Notes: generated by a model not told the origin, from the letters alone. DNA of 64,000 nt from Antarctobacter heliothermus (GCF_002237555.1 NZ_CP022540.1:3787001-3851000); one strand, 5' to 3'. Numbered from the stretch's first letter, positions 1 through 8,619 are shown. Translations and numbers: made by a program.

Positions 1-1
1 A

Positions 2-1885
2 CTGACCAGCGCGCGCGATGGCAAAACAGACTGGCAAACCCCCGGCGAGATGCGCGCTGTCATTGTCGACGAAACCGTGGCCGCGCTGCGCGCGACGCCG
101 GACGGCTATGTCGCCGGGGTGATCTGGGTGCAGGGAGAAGGCGACACCGATGAATCGGGCACGCCGGGCGACTATGCCCCCGATTTCCATGCGCTGATGT
201 CAGAGTTCCGCGCAGAGGTCGCCTCGGACATGGGCAACCGCCTCACCGGGGTCGAAGATGCGCCCATCGTGATTTCCGGTCTGTCCGACTACGCCCCTGC
301 CGCCCCCGAGCGTCAGTTCTGGGACGCCATACAGGCAGAGCTGATAGGCTTGGGTGCTGACAACGCCGGGATCGTCACCGTGCAACCGGATCTTGTCCTG
401 ACCGCCGCAGGCATCGCACCCGCCCAGATGTTCACAGACGGATTGCACTATTCGGACGCCGCCAGCGTGGCCTTGGCCGACAATCTAGTTAGCGCGCTGG
501 TCCAGATGGACACGCAAGGCGGCGAAGGAGGCGCAAACACCCAAGGCACCTCTGGTGCAGATCGACTTGTGGGCACCAGCGGCAACGACATCTTTATCGT
601 GGACCACAGCGGCGACACCATCGTCGAGGCCGACAACGCCGGTATTGATCTTGTTCGGGCATCCGTTTCTTTTGCGCTGCGCGACTACGGCATGTCTCTG
701 GAAAACCTAACCTTGCTGGGCAATGCCGACCTCAGTGGCACCGGCAACGGCGCAGACAACATCCTGACAGGCAACAGCGGCAACAATGCGCTGAACGGTG
801 CCTGGGGCGATGATGTGATCTATGGCATGGCCGGCGACGACACCTTGCAGGATACCAACGGCACCGACACCCTGATCGGCGGCACTGGGGACGACGTCTA
901 TTTCGTGGACGACGCAAACGACGTCGTGATCGAATACAAGGGTCAGGGCCACGACCTGATCAATTCGTCTGTCTCCTACCGTCTCTGGGCCGATGCCCCA
1001 GAGGTCGAGGATCTGATCCTGACCGGCAGTGACAATATCGACGGCGCAGGCAATGGCTATGACAACCACATCATCGGCAACGCGGGTGCCAATTTTTTGG
1101 ACGGCGCGCGCGGGCGCGATCTGCTGGAGGGCGGTGGCGGAGCGGATACTCTGTTGGGACAGACCGGGGCCGATACTCTGCTGGGTCAGGATGGCGACGA
1201 TGTGCTGTATGGCGATCATGAGGACGGTGCATCGACCACCTATGCCGGGCAGGCCTTTCGCCTCTATCAGGCGACCCTAGCGCGGGCGCCCGATGCCAAT
1301 GGCTATGGCTTTTGGACCGAACAACTGGCGGATGGGGCCAATTACTTCAACGTCATTACCGGCTTTGTCCAAAGCCCCGAGTTTCAGGCCACCTACGGGT
1401 CGCTCTCAGACGATGCCTTTGTCGAAATGCTATATAACAACGTGCTGGACCGCGCCTCTGACGCAAACGGCAAGGCGGTCTGGCAGGCGTATCTGGACGA
1501 TGGGGCAACGCGTGAATTTGTGGTGTCACACTTTGCCGAAAGCCCCGAATTCCAGCGCATGATGGAACAGGATCTAGAGGCATGGACCCGCGCGCTTGGC
1601 CCCGATGACGTGCTGGACCCCGGTGCCGGGGATTCCACCTTGTCGGGCGGAGACTTGTCCGACACTTTCGTCTTCAGACCCTCCTCGGATGGCACCCATA
1701 TCATCACCGACTTTGAAGCATGGGACGTTCTGGACCTTGTTGCCTTTGGCTATGCTGACGCCAACGCCGCCCGGTCAAAGTTTTACCAACAGGGCGACGA
1801 TCTGATCTTTGACGATGAAGGCGTGACCATTGTCCTGCAAGACGCGACCATGGATGCGCTCAGCGATCAGGGCCTGATGATCTGA
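2..1885 (+). CDS. Secreted RTX protein with esterase-like N-terminus and DUF4214 region (5'-truncated by window)
   Basis: The frame is open from base 2, so the gene starts before the window; the first internal Met is at 50. Counting from that Met, residues about 1-150 carry a WVQGEGD motif and a DGLHYSDAAS segment, as in sialate O-acetylesterase/SGNH-like (SASA) domains. Residues about 160-395 hold RTX-type Ca-binding repeats (GNSGNNALNG, GGTGDDVYFVDD, GGGGADTLLG). Residues about 400-510 contain two DUF4214-like units (LARAPDANGYGFW and LDRASDANGKAVW, each followed by a SPEF motif). The C-terminus (STLSGGDLSDTFVF onward) resembles type I secretion ends. Family knowledge suggests export by a type I system and action on acetylated glycans; the substrate is unknown. 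It converges on the guanidine operon. Confidence 0.8.
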   Translation: MTSARDGKTDWQTPGEMRAVIVDETVAALRATPDGYVAGVIWVQGEGDTDESGTPGDYAPDFHALMSEFRAEVASDMGNRLTGVEDAPIVISGLSDYAPAAPERQFWDAIQAELIGLGADNAGIVTVQPDLVLTAAGIAPAQMFTDGLHYSDAASVALADNLVSALVQMDTQGGEGGANTQGTSGADRLVGTSGNDIFIVDHSGDTIVEADNAGIDLVRASVSFALRDYGMSLENLTLLGNADLSGTGNGADNILTGNSGNNALNGAWGDDVIYGMAGDDTLQDTNGTDTLIGGTGDDVYFVDDANDVVIEYKGQGHDLINSSVSYRLWADAPEVEDLILTGSDNIDGAGNGYDNHIIGNAGANFLDGARGRDLLEGGGGADTLLGQTGADTLLGQDGDDVLYGDHEDGASTTYAGQAFRLYQATLARAPDANGYGFWTEQLADGANYFNVITGFVQSPEFQATYGSLSDDAFVEMLYNNVLDRASDANGKAVWQAYLDDGATREFVVSHFAESPEFQRMMEQDLEAWTRALGPDDVLDPGAGDSTLSGGDLSDTFVFRPSSDGTHIITDFEAWDVLDLVAFGYADANAARSKFYQQGDDLIFDDEGVTIVLQDATMDALSDQGLMI

Positions 1886-1906
1886 AAGGATCAAGGGTCG
1901 GGGCGA

Positions 1907-2356
1907 TCAGCCGCCCTGCCCGTCCATTCGATCCTTCAGAAACTGGCGAATGTCCAACAGTGATTTCTCATCCATCGAAACGTAGACCAGCTCCATGTTC
2001 ACCCGCTCGCGCACCATTTCACCCGGAAAAGGTAAATAGCTTAGTTCGCGCGACCCGAAGGACGGTGAGGCCGTGCCCACCTGCCACTCGGTCTTCAACT
2101 CCACATCCACCAGTTTCAGCGCCGTATCGCTGCCCGCGCCGGGCCGCTCGAACGGGACACCGGCCAGTCGCAGATACGACGCTTTGTCAGCGGCCTGCAC
2201 AAAGCCGTCGATGAACTGCGTCGCCAGCACCTGCAATTCCGCCGCTTGATCCTCGGGTTTGAGATGGCTGTGCAGGTGGTCGTGATCATGTGGGTGGTTG
2301 TGATCATGCGGGTGGTGATGGTGGCCGATATGGCCGTTCACGATGTCATGCGGCAT
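1907..2356 (-). CDS. His-rich protein, last gene of the guanidine operon
   Basis: A 149-residue protein whose first 31 residues include 14 histidines (alternating His with Asp, Pro and Asn). A charged body of about 110 residues follows that I cannot assign. I start it at the ATG at 2356 because a GGAGG lies nine bases upstream; an in-frame ATG at 2365 sits directly on that GGAGG. It overlaps the end of the CMD gene by 11 bases, so it is probably translationally coupled. His-rich tails are typical of nickel or zinc storage proteins and chaperones. With a GdmH-type hydrolase in the same operon, a nickel-delivery or storage role is an inference. No HypA or HypB gene is visible in the window. Confidence 0.8.
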   Translation of the reverse strand: MPHDIVNGHIGHHHHPHDHNHPHDHDHLHSHLKPEDQAAELQVLATQFIDGFVQAADKASYLRLAGVPFERPGAGSDTALKLVDVELKTEWQVGTASPSFGSRELSYLPFPGEMVRERVNMELVYVSMDEKSLLDIRQFLKDRMDGQGG

Positions 2357-2735
2357 CGGTTTCATCCTCCAGTTCAAAGACCTTAAGCGCAGTATTCAGC
2401 GCATTGATCGCGGCCGGCAGCCCGCCATACAGCGACATCTGCCAGATTGCCTCAGCGATTTCCTCACGGCTCAGCCCCGCCTTGCGCCCGCCTGTGATAT
2501 TTACCGCCAGTTGCGGCGCGGTTTGGCCGCCAAGGGCGGTCAGCGCCGCGATGGTGGCCAAATAGCGGTCGCGTAGCGGCAGGCCGGGGCGCGCGTATTG
2601 CTGGCCATAGGCGTAGTCGACCACGGTTTGCGCCATGCCCGGCAAGAGGTGGCCATAGCGCTGCGTCAACGCCTCCTCCATGCCGGGGTTCAACTGTTCG
2701 GACAGCTTGCGGCCGGTTTCCAATGTCTCTGACAC
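2346..2735 (-). CDS. Carboxymuconolactone decarboxylase (CMD) family protein
   Basis: A 129-residue protein with the CMD-fold pattern: [16 protein letters not shown], then PQLAVNIT, then [28 protein letters not shown]. It contains no cysteine at all, so it lacks the CxxC redox pair of AhpD-like members and is closer to the gamma-carboxymuconolactone decarboxylase type. It starts five bases after the stop of the ureohydrolase gene and overlaps the His-rich gene, so it belongs to the guanidine operon. Its part in guanidine use is not obvious. The family covers decarboxylases and small hydro-lyase-like enzymes, and the true reaction here is unknown. Confidence 0.85.
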   Translation of the reverse strand: MSETLETGRKLSEQLNPGMEEALTQRYGHLLPGMAQTVVDYAYGQQYARPGLPLRDRYLATIAALTALGGQTAPQLAVNITGGRKAGLSREEIAEAIWQMSLYGGLPAAINALNTALKVFELEDETDAA

Positions 2736-2740
2736 GTCGT

Positions 2741-3880
2741 TTACCGTTTTGTCCGGCCGTGCCAGCGTTTGCCCTCGAATTCGCCATGCGGGATGGCGAC
2801 AGGCTTGTCGATATGACGAGTGTGCTTGCCCATATTGCCGCTGGCGACAAGGCTGCCCAGCACATCAACAATGACCCGCGTGCCCATCAGCGCGGTAATG
2901 TCTGACGTGTCATAGGGGGGCGACACCTCGACCAGTTCCATGCCGCAGATCCCCTCTGCCGCGACTTTGGACGCCAGCGCCAAGGCCTCACGCGGCAGGA
3001 AACCACCCGGTTCCGGCCAGCCGGTTCCGGGAACAAAACCACAGTCAATGCTGTCGATATCAAATGACATGTAGACCATGTCGACCCCGTCCCAGGCCAT
3101 TTCCAGCGCCATTTCTGCCGTCTTTTCGATGCCCATCTTTTCCATGTCGCCCATGGTGATGATGTTGGTCTCGCGGTCCCGCGCGACCTTGACCGCCTCA
3201 CGCGGCACCTGCCAGCCGCCGATGCCGACCTGCACAAGGTTCTTGGCGGGCACGTTCGGCAACAAGGTGGAATGGAACCACGGTGTCGTGTGCATCCGCT
3301 CATCCAGATCCTTTTCCTGAATGTCGGCGTGGCGGTCAAAATGGACGATGCCGATCTTTTTCGAAGTACATTCCGCGATACCGCGCACGCAGGGAAAGCC
3401 GATCGAATGGTCTCCTCCGATCATCACCGGCAAGGAGCCGCTGGAAAACACATGGCTGACGGCGCGGCTGATCTGGTCAAAGGATTTCTCAAGGTTCGCC
3501 GGGATGGTGAACACATCGCCCGCGTCACACAGGGTCATCTGCTCGCGCAGATCCACCCCCAGTTCATAGTTGTACGGCGTATACAGCGCGCTGATCTTGC
3601 GCAGCCCCTGCGGACCAAACCGCGTGCCGGGGCGATAGGTGGTGCCGCCGTCAAAGGGAATGCCAAGGATCGTGGCGTCGTAGTCGCCGACCTCTGTCAC
3701 ATCCTCTGCATAGGGCGCTTTGAGGAAGGTATTGATGCCCGCGAAATGCGGCAGTTCCCCGCGCGCAAATGTGGGGATCGACTTGTCCTCGATGCTGTCG
3801 GCCCCGGTCAGTCCCATGCGCAGCGCCCAACGGCGTTCTTCGTCCCATCGGCCTTCGGGCAGATCCGCCTCGGCCTTCAT
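2741..3880 (-). CDS. gdmH: Ureohydrolase, probable Ni-dependent guanidine hydrolase
   Basis: Predicted to hydrolyse guanidine to urea and ammonia. The 379-residue protein has the binuclear-metal motifs of the arginase/agmatinase fold: GGDHS (156-160), HFDRHAD (180-186, with Arg where agmatinases have Ala in DAHxD), SFDIDSID (272-279) and [10 protein letters not shown] (315-324). It is longer than typical agmatinases (about 305 residues), mainly through an N-terminal extension, as is known for cyanobacterial GdmH. It lies downstream of a guanidine-I riboswitch and an ABC importer, which argues for guanidine rather than agmatine. I chose the ATG at 3880 (AAGG and GGAAA upstream); the frame stays open to 4150, but that part overlaps the ATPase gene. 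Alternatives are agmatinase or guanidinobutyrase. Confidence 0.85.
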   Translation of the reverse strand: MKAEADLPEGRWDEERRWALRMGLTGADSIEDKSIPTFARGELPHFAGINTFLKAPYAEDVTEVGDYDATILGIPFDGGTTYRPGTRFGPQGLRKISALYTPYNYELGVDLREQMTLCDAGDVFTIPANLEKSFDQISRAVSHVFSSGSLPVMIGGDHSIGFPCVRGIAECTSKKIGIVHFDRHADIQEKDLDERMHTTPWFHSTLLPNVPAKNLVQVGIGGWQVPREAVKVARDRETNIITMGDMEKMGIEKTAEMALEMAWDGVDMVYMSFDIDSIDCGFVPGTGWPEPGGFLPREALALASKVAAEGICGMELVEVSPPYDTSDITALMGTRVIVDVLGSLVASGNMGKHTRHIDKPVAIPHGEFEGKRWHGRTKR

Positions 3881-3971
3881 CGATTTCCAGCCTTGCAGTT
3901 TGGTCAGGTCCGGGTGGTGGGCACGGCGGTCCGTGCCGATCAGGTCGGCAGGATGGTGAGACCGGCGGCGG

Positions 3972-4742
3972 TCAGCGGGGGTGCAAAACATGGGTGCGCT
4001 CCTTGAGTGTCTGAAAGGGGATGCCATCATCGCGGGCATCGAAATCATAGGTGATCGTGGCGGCGTTCTTTTCTGGGTCGGTCGCGTCCCAGACCGGTTT
4101 GTCAAAGGCCCAGACGCGATCCCCCAGCTTGAACGCCTCGCCCAAATCATGGGTGATCATGAAAATGGTCATGCCGCTTTGATCCCGCAGTTCCTGCAGG
4201 AAATCGTGCATGACAATCTTGGTGCCCGGATCCAACGCGCCAAAAGGTTCGTCCAGCAACAGGATCTTGGGCTCACCAGCCAGCGCCTGCGCGATGGCCA
4301 GACGTTGCAGCATTCCGCCCGACAAATCGGCGGGGTATTGATCCGCCACATGCTCCAGCCCGATGCGGGCCAACGTGGCGCGGGCCTTGTCGCGTTCTTC
4401 GGCCCGGTCGGCGCGGCTCAACCGTCCCCAAAAGGACGACCGGAACGCGCGCGGCGCGATCAAGTTGTTCAGAACCGTTTGATGTGGCAGCACCGAATAG
4501 CGTTGAAACACAATGCCATGGTCGCGCCCCGGTTCGCGCGCCATGGGGGCGCCGTCGATGTGGATTTCACCGCGCGTGGGTTGCTCCTGCGCCAATAGCA
4601 GCCGCAGAAAGGTGGTCTTGCCACAGCCTGAGGCACCGACAATGGAGACAAACTGCCCCTTCGGCACACTGACATCGATGTTTTCAATGATGGTGCGTTT
4701 GCCATAGGTTTTGGACAGGCCCTTGATGGTGACGTAGCTCAT
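3972..4742 (-). CDS. ABC transporter ATPase, guanidine uptake
   Basis: A 256-residue ATPase of the nitrate/sulfonate/taurine (SsuB/TauB-like) class. Visible motifs are Walker A GASGCGKTT, Q-loop VFQRYSVLPH, signature LSGGMLQRLAIAQAL, Walker B ILLLDEPFGALD and switch His ITHD. The start ATG at 4742 overlaps the permease stop in an ATGA arrangement; the frame is open further upstream but inside the permease gene. A 91-base spacer separates it from the hydrolase gene. From the riboswitch and the hydrolase the likely cargo is guanidine. The C-terminal 45 residues after the ATPase core are charged and may be regulatory. Confidence 0.88.
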   Translation of the reverse strand: MSYVTIKGLSKTYGKRTIIENIDVSVPKGQFVSIVGASGCGKTTFLRLLLAQEQPTRGEIHIDGAPMAREPGRDHGIVFQRYSVLPHQTVLNNLIAPRAFRSSFWGRLSRADRAEERDKARATLARIGLEHVADQYPADLSGGMLQRLAIAQALAGEPKILLLDEPFGALDPGTKIVMHDFLQELRDQSGMTIFMITHDLGEAFKLGDRVWAFDKPVWDATDPEKNAATITYDFDARDDGIPFQTLKERTHVLHPR

Positions 4743-5551
4743 AGCGCCTCTCCATCCCAAGGGAACGCTCGCTTGGACAGCATCCGCAGCGCCAGATCCA
4801 GTAAGAAGGCCAGCAGGGTTATCCAGACGACGTAGGTCAGGATCACGTCCATCGCCAAATATCGCCGCACCAGAAAGATGCGGTAGCCCAGCCCCTGATC
4901 CGACGCGATGGCCTCTGCGGCAATCAGAAACAACCACGCGGGCCCCAGCGACAGCCGCACCGCGGCAATCAGGCGGGGCAGCACCTGCGGCAGGACCACA
5001 TGCAGCGCGATGGCAGTGGAACTCGCCCCCAGTGTCTGGGCCTTGACGAATTGTTCGCTGGGCAGGTCAATCACCCGCTGCGACATGTCGCGGATCAGGA
5101 AGGGGGTGATGCCAATGACAATCAGCGCCACCTTGGACACCTCACCCAGCCCCAGCAGGATAAACAGGACCGGCAGGATTGCCAGCGGCGGCACCATAGA
5201 GACCACCGACACAAATGGCGCAAAGCTCTTGCGCAGGTAGGGCAACATGCCGATGCCGATACCAGTTATCAGCGCCGTGGTTGCCGCGATCAGCACCCCC
5301 AATGCCAGACGACGCAGACTGGCGAACGTGTCGTTCCAGAACAGGATCTCTCCGGACCGGCGGTCAGCTTCGGTCAGCAGCCGTTCGGCGGTGGATAGGA
5401 TTGTCGTGGGCGCGGGCAACAGCTTGTCCTGCGGGTTCACCGCCAGCCGCATTTCCGATCCGATCATGTAGACGATCAGCACTGCGACAAAGGGCACGGC
5501 GGCCAACAGAATGGCCAAGGCCGGTCCCGGTTTTCGATTGATCCAGCGCAT
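4739..5551 (-). CDS. ABC transporter permease, guanidine uptake
   Basis: A 270-residue inner-membrane permease with about six hydrophobic segments, the first at residues 11-31 and the last at about 237-255. The cytoplasmic coupling loop reads VKAQTLGASSTAIALHVVLPQVLPRL, matching the EAA loop of nitrate/taurine-type permeases. It pairs with the ATPase (four-base overlap) and with the binding protein upstream. Inferred to form the channel of a riboswitch-controlled guanidine importer. The 95 bases between it and the binding-protein gene hold two hairpins that may lower its expression relative to the binding protein. Confidence 0.88.
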   Translation of the reverse strand: MRWINRKPGPALAILLAAVPFVAVLIVYMIGSEMRLAVNPQDKLLPAPTTILSTAERLLTEADRRSGEILFWNDTFASLRRLALGVLIAATTALITGIGIGMLPYLRKSFAPFVSVVSMVPPLAILPVLFILLGLGEVSKVALIVIGITPFLIRDMSQRVIDLPSEQFVKAQTLGASSTAIALHVVLPQVLPRLIAAVRLSLGPAWLFLIAAEAIASDQGLGYRIFLVRRYLAMDVILTYVVWITLLAFLLDLALRMLSKRAFPWDGEAL

Positions 5552-5572
5552 GGTGATCCTCGGCGGGCAGAG

Positions 5573-5639
5573 GCCCCGGATCAGGTCCGGGGCGCGGTTC
5601 GTCGTGGCAACAAGCGGCCCGCCTATATCAGCGGGCCGC
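5573..5639 (-). other. Two intercistronic hairpins between binding protein and permease genes
   Basis: Two perfect inverted repeats lie between the binding-protein stop and the permease start: an 8-bp stem at 5573-5580 / 5586-5593 and a 9-bp GC-rich stem at 5614-5622 / 5631-5639 with an 8-base loop. Neither is followed by a T run on the minus strand. They probably protect the upstream binding-protein mRNA or attenuate transcription, a common way to make more binding protein than membrane parts. This role is inferred from position. Confidence 0.6.
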
Positions 5640-5646
5640 GCAAGGC

Positions 5647-6705
5647 TTACAAAGCGCCGTCCGCCGCCATCTGCATGTAGGTGGTGTCAAAGCGGAACCT
5701 GACATTCGCCGGGTCGCCTGTAGTGCTGCCGTCCGGGTAGGACACGCCGACGAAATCAGCACTTGGCGCGCCCTCACCCAAGATTCCCTTGTCGAACAGG
5801 AATTCGGCCACGTTGACCATTGTCGTGGGCAGATCCGCCCCCATGGTGAATGCCACCGCGTCAGCCGGATCATAGAACATCTCTGTCGAATCCAACTGCG
5901 CCTTGTAGCCCGCCAGATCGGTGCCAGAGGCCTCTGCCATCGCAGTCAGGACCGCCTCGTCACCCGCAGCCATCAGGCCCATGACCTCGTACCACGCGCC
6001 GGCCATGGCTTTGCCGAAATCGGGGTTGGCGGCCAGCGTGTCGGTGTTCACCACCATCAGGTCGATGATCTCACCCGGGATGTCGGAACTGTCGAACAGC
6101 TTTTTAGCATTCGGCTCTTCGAGGATGGTGGAAACCAGCGGGTTCCAAGTCACCACCGCCTCTACGTCCGCAGTGGTAAATGCGGCGATCATGTCCGCGT
6201 CCGAGGTGTTCAGCACCCCGCCAAGGTCACGTTCCTGCAGGCCGACGCTGTCCAGCGCGCGCGCCAGCAGATAGTGCGAGACCGACAATTCCACCAGATT
6301 CACCGGCTTGCCCGCCAGATCCGCCAATTCACCATCGCCCTTGACGATCACCGCGTCATTGCCGTTGGAGAAGTCGCCGACGATCAGCGCCGTGGTGTCT
6401 ACCCCACCGCCAGCAGGGATCGACAGGGTGTCCATGTTGGTGGCCGACACGCCGTCAAAGGCACCAGCCGTGTATTGATTGATCGACTCGACATAATCGT
6501 TGATCTGCACGATCTCGACGGTGATGCCGTATTTCTCGGCCCATTTGTCCATGATCCCGGACTCGTCCAGATAGCCCCAAGGCATCCAGCCCACATAGAT
6601 GGACCAAGCGACACGAAAGTCGGTTTTGTCCTGAGCCGTGGCGGGTGTGGCCGCCGCCAGCGCAAGTGCCGCGCAGGTGGCCACAAATTGGCGTCTTGCA
6701 AACAT
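5647..6705 (-). CDS. ABC transporter substrate-binding protein, guanidine uptake
   Basis: A 352-residue periplasmic binding protein of the NMT1/SsuA-like class, with a signal peptide (FARRQFVATCAALALAAA, cleavage near ATAQ-DK). The mature part has the family pattern VGWMPWGYLDESGIMDKWAEKYG, then QYTAGAFDGVSATNMDTL and AFTTADVEAVVTWNP. I chose the ATG at 6705 because GAGGGGA lies just upstream and the signal peptide begins there; the open frame to 6753 is leader. It is the first gene after the guanidine-I riboswitch, so expression should rise with guanidine. The several Trp and acidic residues would suit a cation, but the ligand is inferred only from the operon. Confidence 0.88.
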   Translation of the reverse strand: MFARRQFVATCAALALAAATPATAQDKTDFRVAWSIYVGWMPWGYLDESGIMDKWAEKYGITVEIVQINDYVESINQYTAGAFDGVSATNMDTLSIPAGGGVDTTALIVGDFSNGNDAVIVKGDGELADLAGKPVNLVELSVSHYLLARALDSVGLQERDLGGVLNTSDADMIAAFTTADVEAVVTWNPLVSTILEEPNAKKLFDSSDIPGEIIDLMVVNTDTLAANPDFGKAMAGAWYEVMGLMAAGDEAVLTAMAEASGTDLAGYKAQLDSTEMFYDPADAVAFTMGADLPTTMVNVAEFLFDKGILGEGAPSADFVGVSYPDGSTTGDPANVRFRFDTTYMQMAADGAL

Positions 6706-6796
6706 GGGTGTCCCCTCATGCAACGTCCCGCCTTTGATTGCTGATCGAGGCACCGAGGCGGAACTTGAGAGATCGGTGAAACCTCAACGCGCAGTG

Positions 6797-6905
6797 CTCT
6801 CCCGGGATTTTGCCCCGCCGTGTCCCGGCAGGGAATTTGCCCCGTCGGTGGCATCTCTTGGACCAGTCCCTCCGGGAGGAGAAAAGAGGCGGAACCCTAG
6901 ATACC
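6797..6905 (-). promoter_or_regulatory. Guanidine-I riboswitch (ykkC class)
   Basis: Read on the minus strand, this leader contains the most conserved blocks of the ykkC/guanidine-I aptamer in the right order: CTAGGGTTCCG (from 6900), GACTGGTCC followed by AAGAGA, ACACGG (about 6823-6818), then a GGGGCAAAATCCC segment and CGGGAGAG ending near 6797. These match the known consensus apart from minor positions. Guanidine binding turns such genes on. The aptamer ends about 92 bases before the ATG of the binding-protein gene. I see no clear Rho-independent terminator with a T run after it, so the expression platform (translation or Rho) is unresolved. Confidence 0.93.
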
Positions 6906-7071
6906 CTGCTGTCTTCAGCATCGGGGATGGGGCTATGTTGTCACGCGGGTTGCATCAATCGCAGGCGGCGCAACTCGTCATCGCCCAAAAAACAGGCTAT
7001 TTTTTCGTCCAATGGTGCGAAATGTGGCAGCGGGCATTGCGCGCGACCTATGACCGGACAAAACTCAGGCC
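6906..7071. other. Divergent promoter region between riboswitch leader and MBL gene
   Basis: This stretch must hold the promoter for the riboswitch transcript (minus) and that of the MBL-fold gene (plus). On the minus strand TTGATG near 6960 with a TAGCCC-like -10 about 17 bases downstream is a weak candidate. There is an A/T-rich patch at about 6987-7007. I see no gene here. Confidence 0.35.
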
Positions 7072-7854
7072 ATGACATATCCCATCGCATCGCCGTGGTA
7101 CGGCACTCAGCAGATCGACGCCCGTATCTGGTGCCTGACGGAACCGCATGTGCACCCGATCTTTTCCGCCAACATCTTTCTGGTCTTGGGATCAGAGGCC
7201 GACATGGTCGTGGACAGCGGCATGGGCATCGCCCCGCTGCGGCCGGTCGTGGATGCGCTGCGCCCTGATCCGGCCAAACCACTGATCCTGGTCACCACCC
7301 ATTGCCACGTCGACCACATCGGTGCCGCGCATGAGTTCGACATCCGGCTTGTGCATCCGCTGGAGGCAGAAGACCTGGCACATCCCACCCCCTACAGCCT
7401 GGACACCGCTGGTATTTCAGACACGTTCCGCACACTTTTCCTAGACGCGGGCTATCCTCCGCTCTGGCCGCACCTGATGGATGCCCTGCCCCATGCAGGG
7501 TATGATCCCGCCGCCTACACGCTCAAGGGCGCGCCCGCGACCCGCACGGTCGAGGACGGTGATACCGTCGATCTGGGCGACTGGCAGGCAGAGGTTTTGC
7601 ATCTGCCCGGCCACTCGCCCGGACAGGTCGGGCTGTGGCATGGCAACAGCGGCACGCTGTTCGGCGCGGATGCGATCTATGATGGCCCGCTGATTTACGA
7701 CGGGCCGGGAATGGACGTTGCCGCCTATGCCGCAACGCTGCGCCGGATCCGGGCGTTGCCGGTCCAGCGTGTGCTGGGCGGCCATGATCCGGTATTTGGC
7801 CAAGACCGCTGTCACCAGATTGTGGATCACTACCTGACGCTCTGGCAGGCGTGA
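7072..7854 (+). CDS. MBL-fold metallo-hydrolase
   Basis: A 260-residue metallo-beta-lactamase fold protein. The metal-binding motif THCHVDHIG (HxHxDH) is at about residues 81-89. Further ligands sit in LPGHSPGQ (His near 180), GADAIYDGP (Asp near 200) and LGGHDPVF near the C-terminus. There is no signal peptide, so it is cytoplasmic. Members include glyoxalase II-like thioesterases, lactonases and other hydrolases; nothing here fixes the substrate. It diverges from the guanidine operon and converges on the unknown gene at 7867, with a small GC hairpin (7861-7876) between them. Confidence 0.85.
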   Translation: MTYPIASPWYGTQQIDARIWCLTEPHVHPIFSANIFLVLGSEADMVVDSGMGIAPLRPVVDALRPDPAKPLILVTTHCHVDHIGAAHEFDIRLVHPLEAEDLAHPTPYSLDTAGISDTFRTLFLDAGYPPLWPHLMDALPHAGYDPAAYTLKGAPATRTVEDGDTVDLGDWQAEVLHLPGHSPGQVGLWHGNSGTLFGADAIYDGPLIYDGPGMDVAAYAATLRRIRALPVQRVLGGHDPVFGQDRCHQIVDHYLTLWQA

Positions 7855-7866
7855 AACCGGCGCGGC

Positions 7867-8619
7867 TCAGGCCGCGTCGATCCGCACCTGCGCCGGTTGT
7901 GTCAAAGGCACTTCGCGGCTTTGTCCCAGAAAATCCACCGCGTGCCAGATCAGCGCGCCATCGCCCGTGCAACTGAGCACCGGCTGTCCTTCGAGCAGCG
8001 GGTTGGTGCACAATTCGGCCAGACCGCAAGCCCCGTCCCAGCGCCCGAAGGCAAAGACATGCCGCAACTGTTCCTGCAAGGCCCATGTCCGCTGCCCAGC
8101 CTCCAGCGCCGCGATGGTATTGCGCGAGTTCTCTGCATCAGGCTGCCCGACGCCAAACACGAACCGCTGGCCGATGGACACGATGAAGGCATGGGCAGAC
8201 CCCGCCATCAAGTGCATCGCGCTGGCCGGGTGATCCGCCCGCCGGTTCCACAGTTCGGCATAATCGCCATAGACCCCGGTCTCCATCATCTGGTCCGACC
8301 CGTTGAGTTCAAGCAGGCCGCTGTCCTCCGCCTCTGGTCGGCCGTGCCAATTGATCTCTCGGTGCCAGGTACAGACGTCGTCGCGCAGGGCCACAACACC
8401 GGCAAAGCCCTCGGCCCGCAACAGCGCCATCAGCGCAGCGTCAGGCAGGTCCGCCAACGCAGAGGCCCCGCGCACGTCTGGCCGATTGGGCGGAATGCGG
8501 ATGTCGGCGTAAAGCGATCCGCATTGCATCCAGTGCACGTTTGTCTCACAGTCATTGAATGACGGCGACTTGAGCCAGGCGCGATGCCAGTGTCCCTGAA
8601 TATCCCCGGATGTGATCAT
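7867..8619 (-). CDS. Conserved hypothetical protein, possible calycin-like fold
   Basis: A 250-residue soluble protein without signal peptide. I do not recognise its function. The start (GHWHRAWLKSP, then WMQCGSLYADIRIP) recalls the N-terminal strands of HRI1-like/calycin beta barrels, and a second half (HLMAGSAHAFIVSIGQRFVFGVGQP) looks like a repeat of that barrel pattern. It is the last gene of the ABC-transporter operon and overlaps the isochorismatase-family gene by four bases (ATGA), so it is probably made together with it. It may bind or modify the transported compound. Confidence 0.7.
   Translation of the reverse strand: MITSGDIQGHWHRAWLKSPSFNDCETNVHWMQCGSLYADIRIPPNRPDVRGASALADLPDAALMALLRAEGFAGVVALRDDVCTWHREINWHGRPEAEDSGLLELNGSDQMMETGVYGDYAELWNRRADHPASAMHLMAGSAHAFIVSIGQRFVFGVGQPDAENSRNTIAALEAGQRTWALQEQLRHVFAFGRWDGACGLAELCTNPLLEGQPVLSCTGDGALIWHAVDFLGQSREVPLTQPAQVRIDAA

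Noticed and set aside
2741..4150. A 469-residue agmatinase beginning at 4150
   Set aside because: The first 90 residues run through the ATPase gene in another frame and have no family likeness; the ATG at 3880 fits better.
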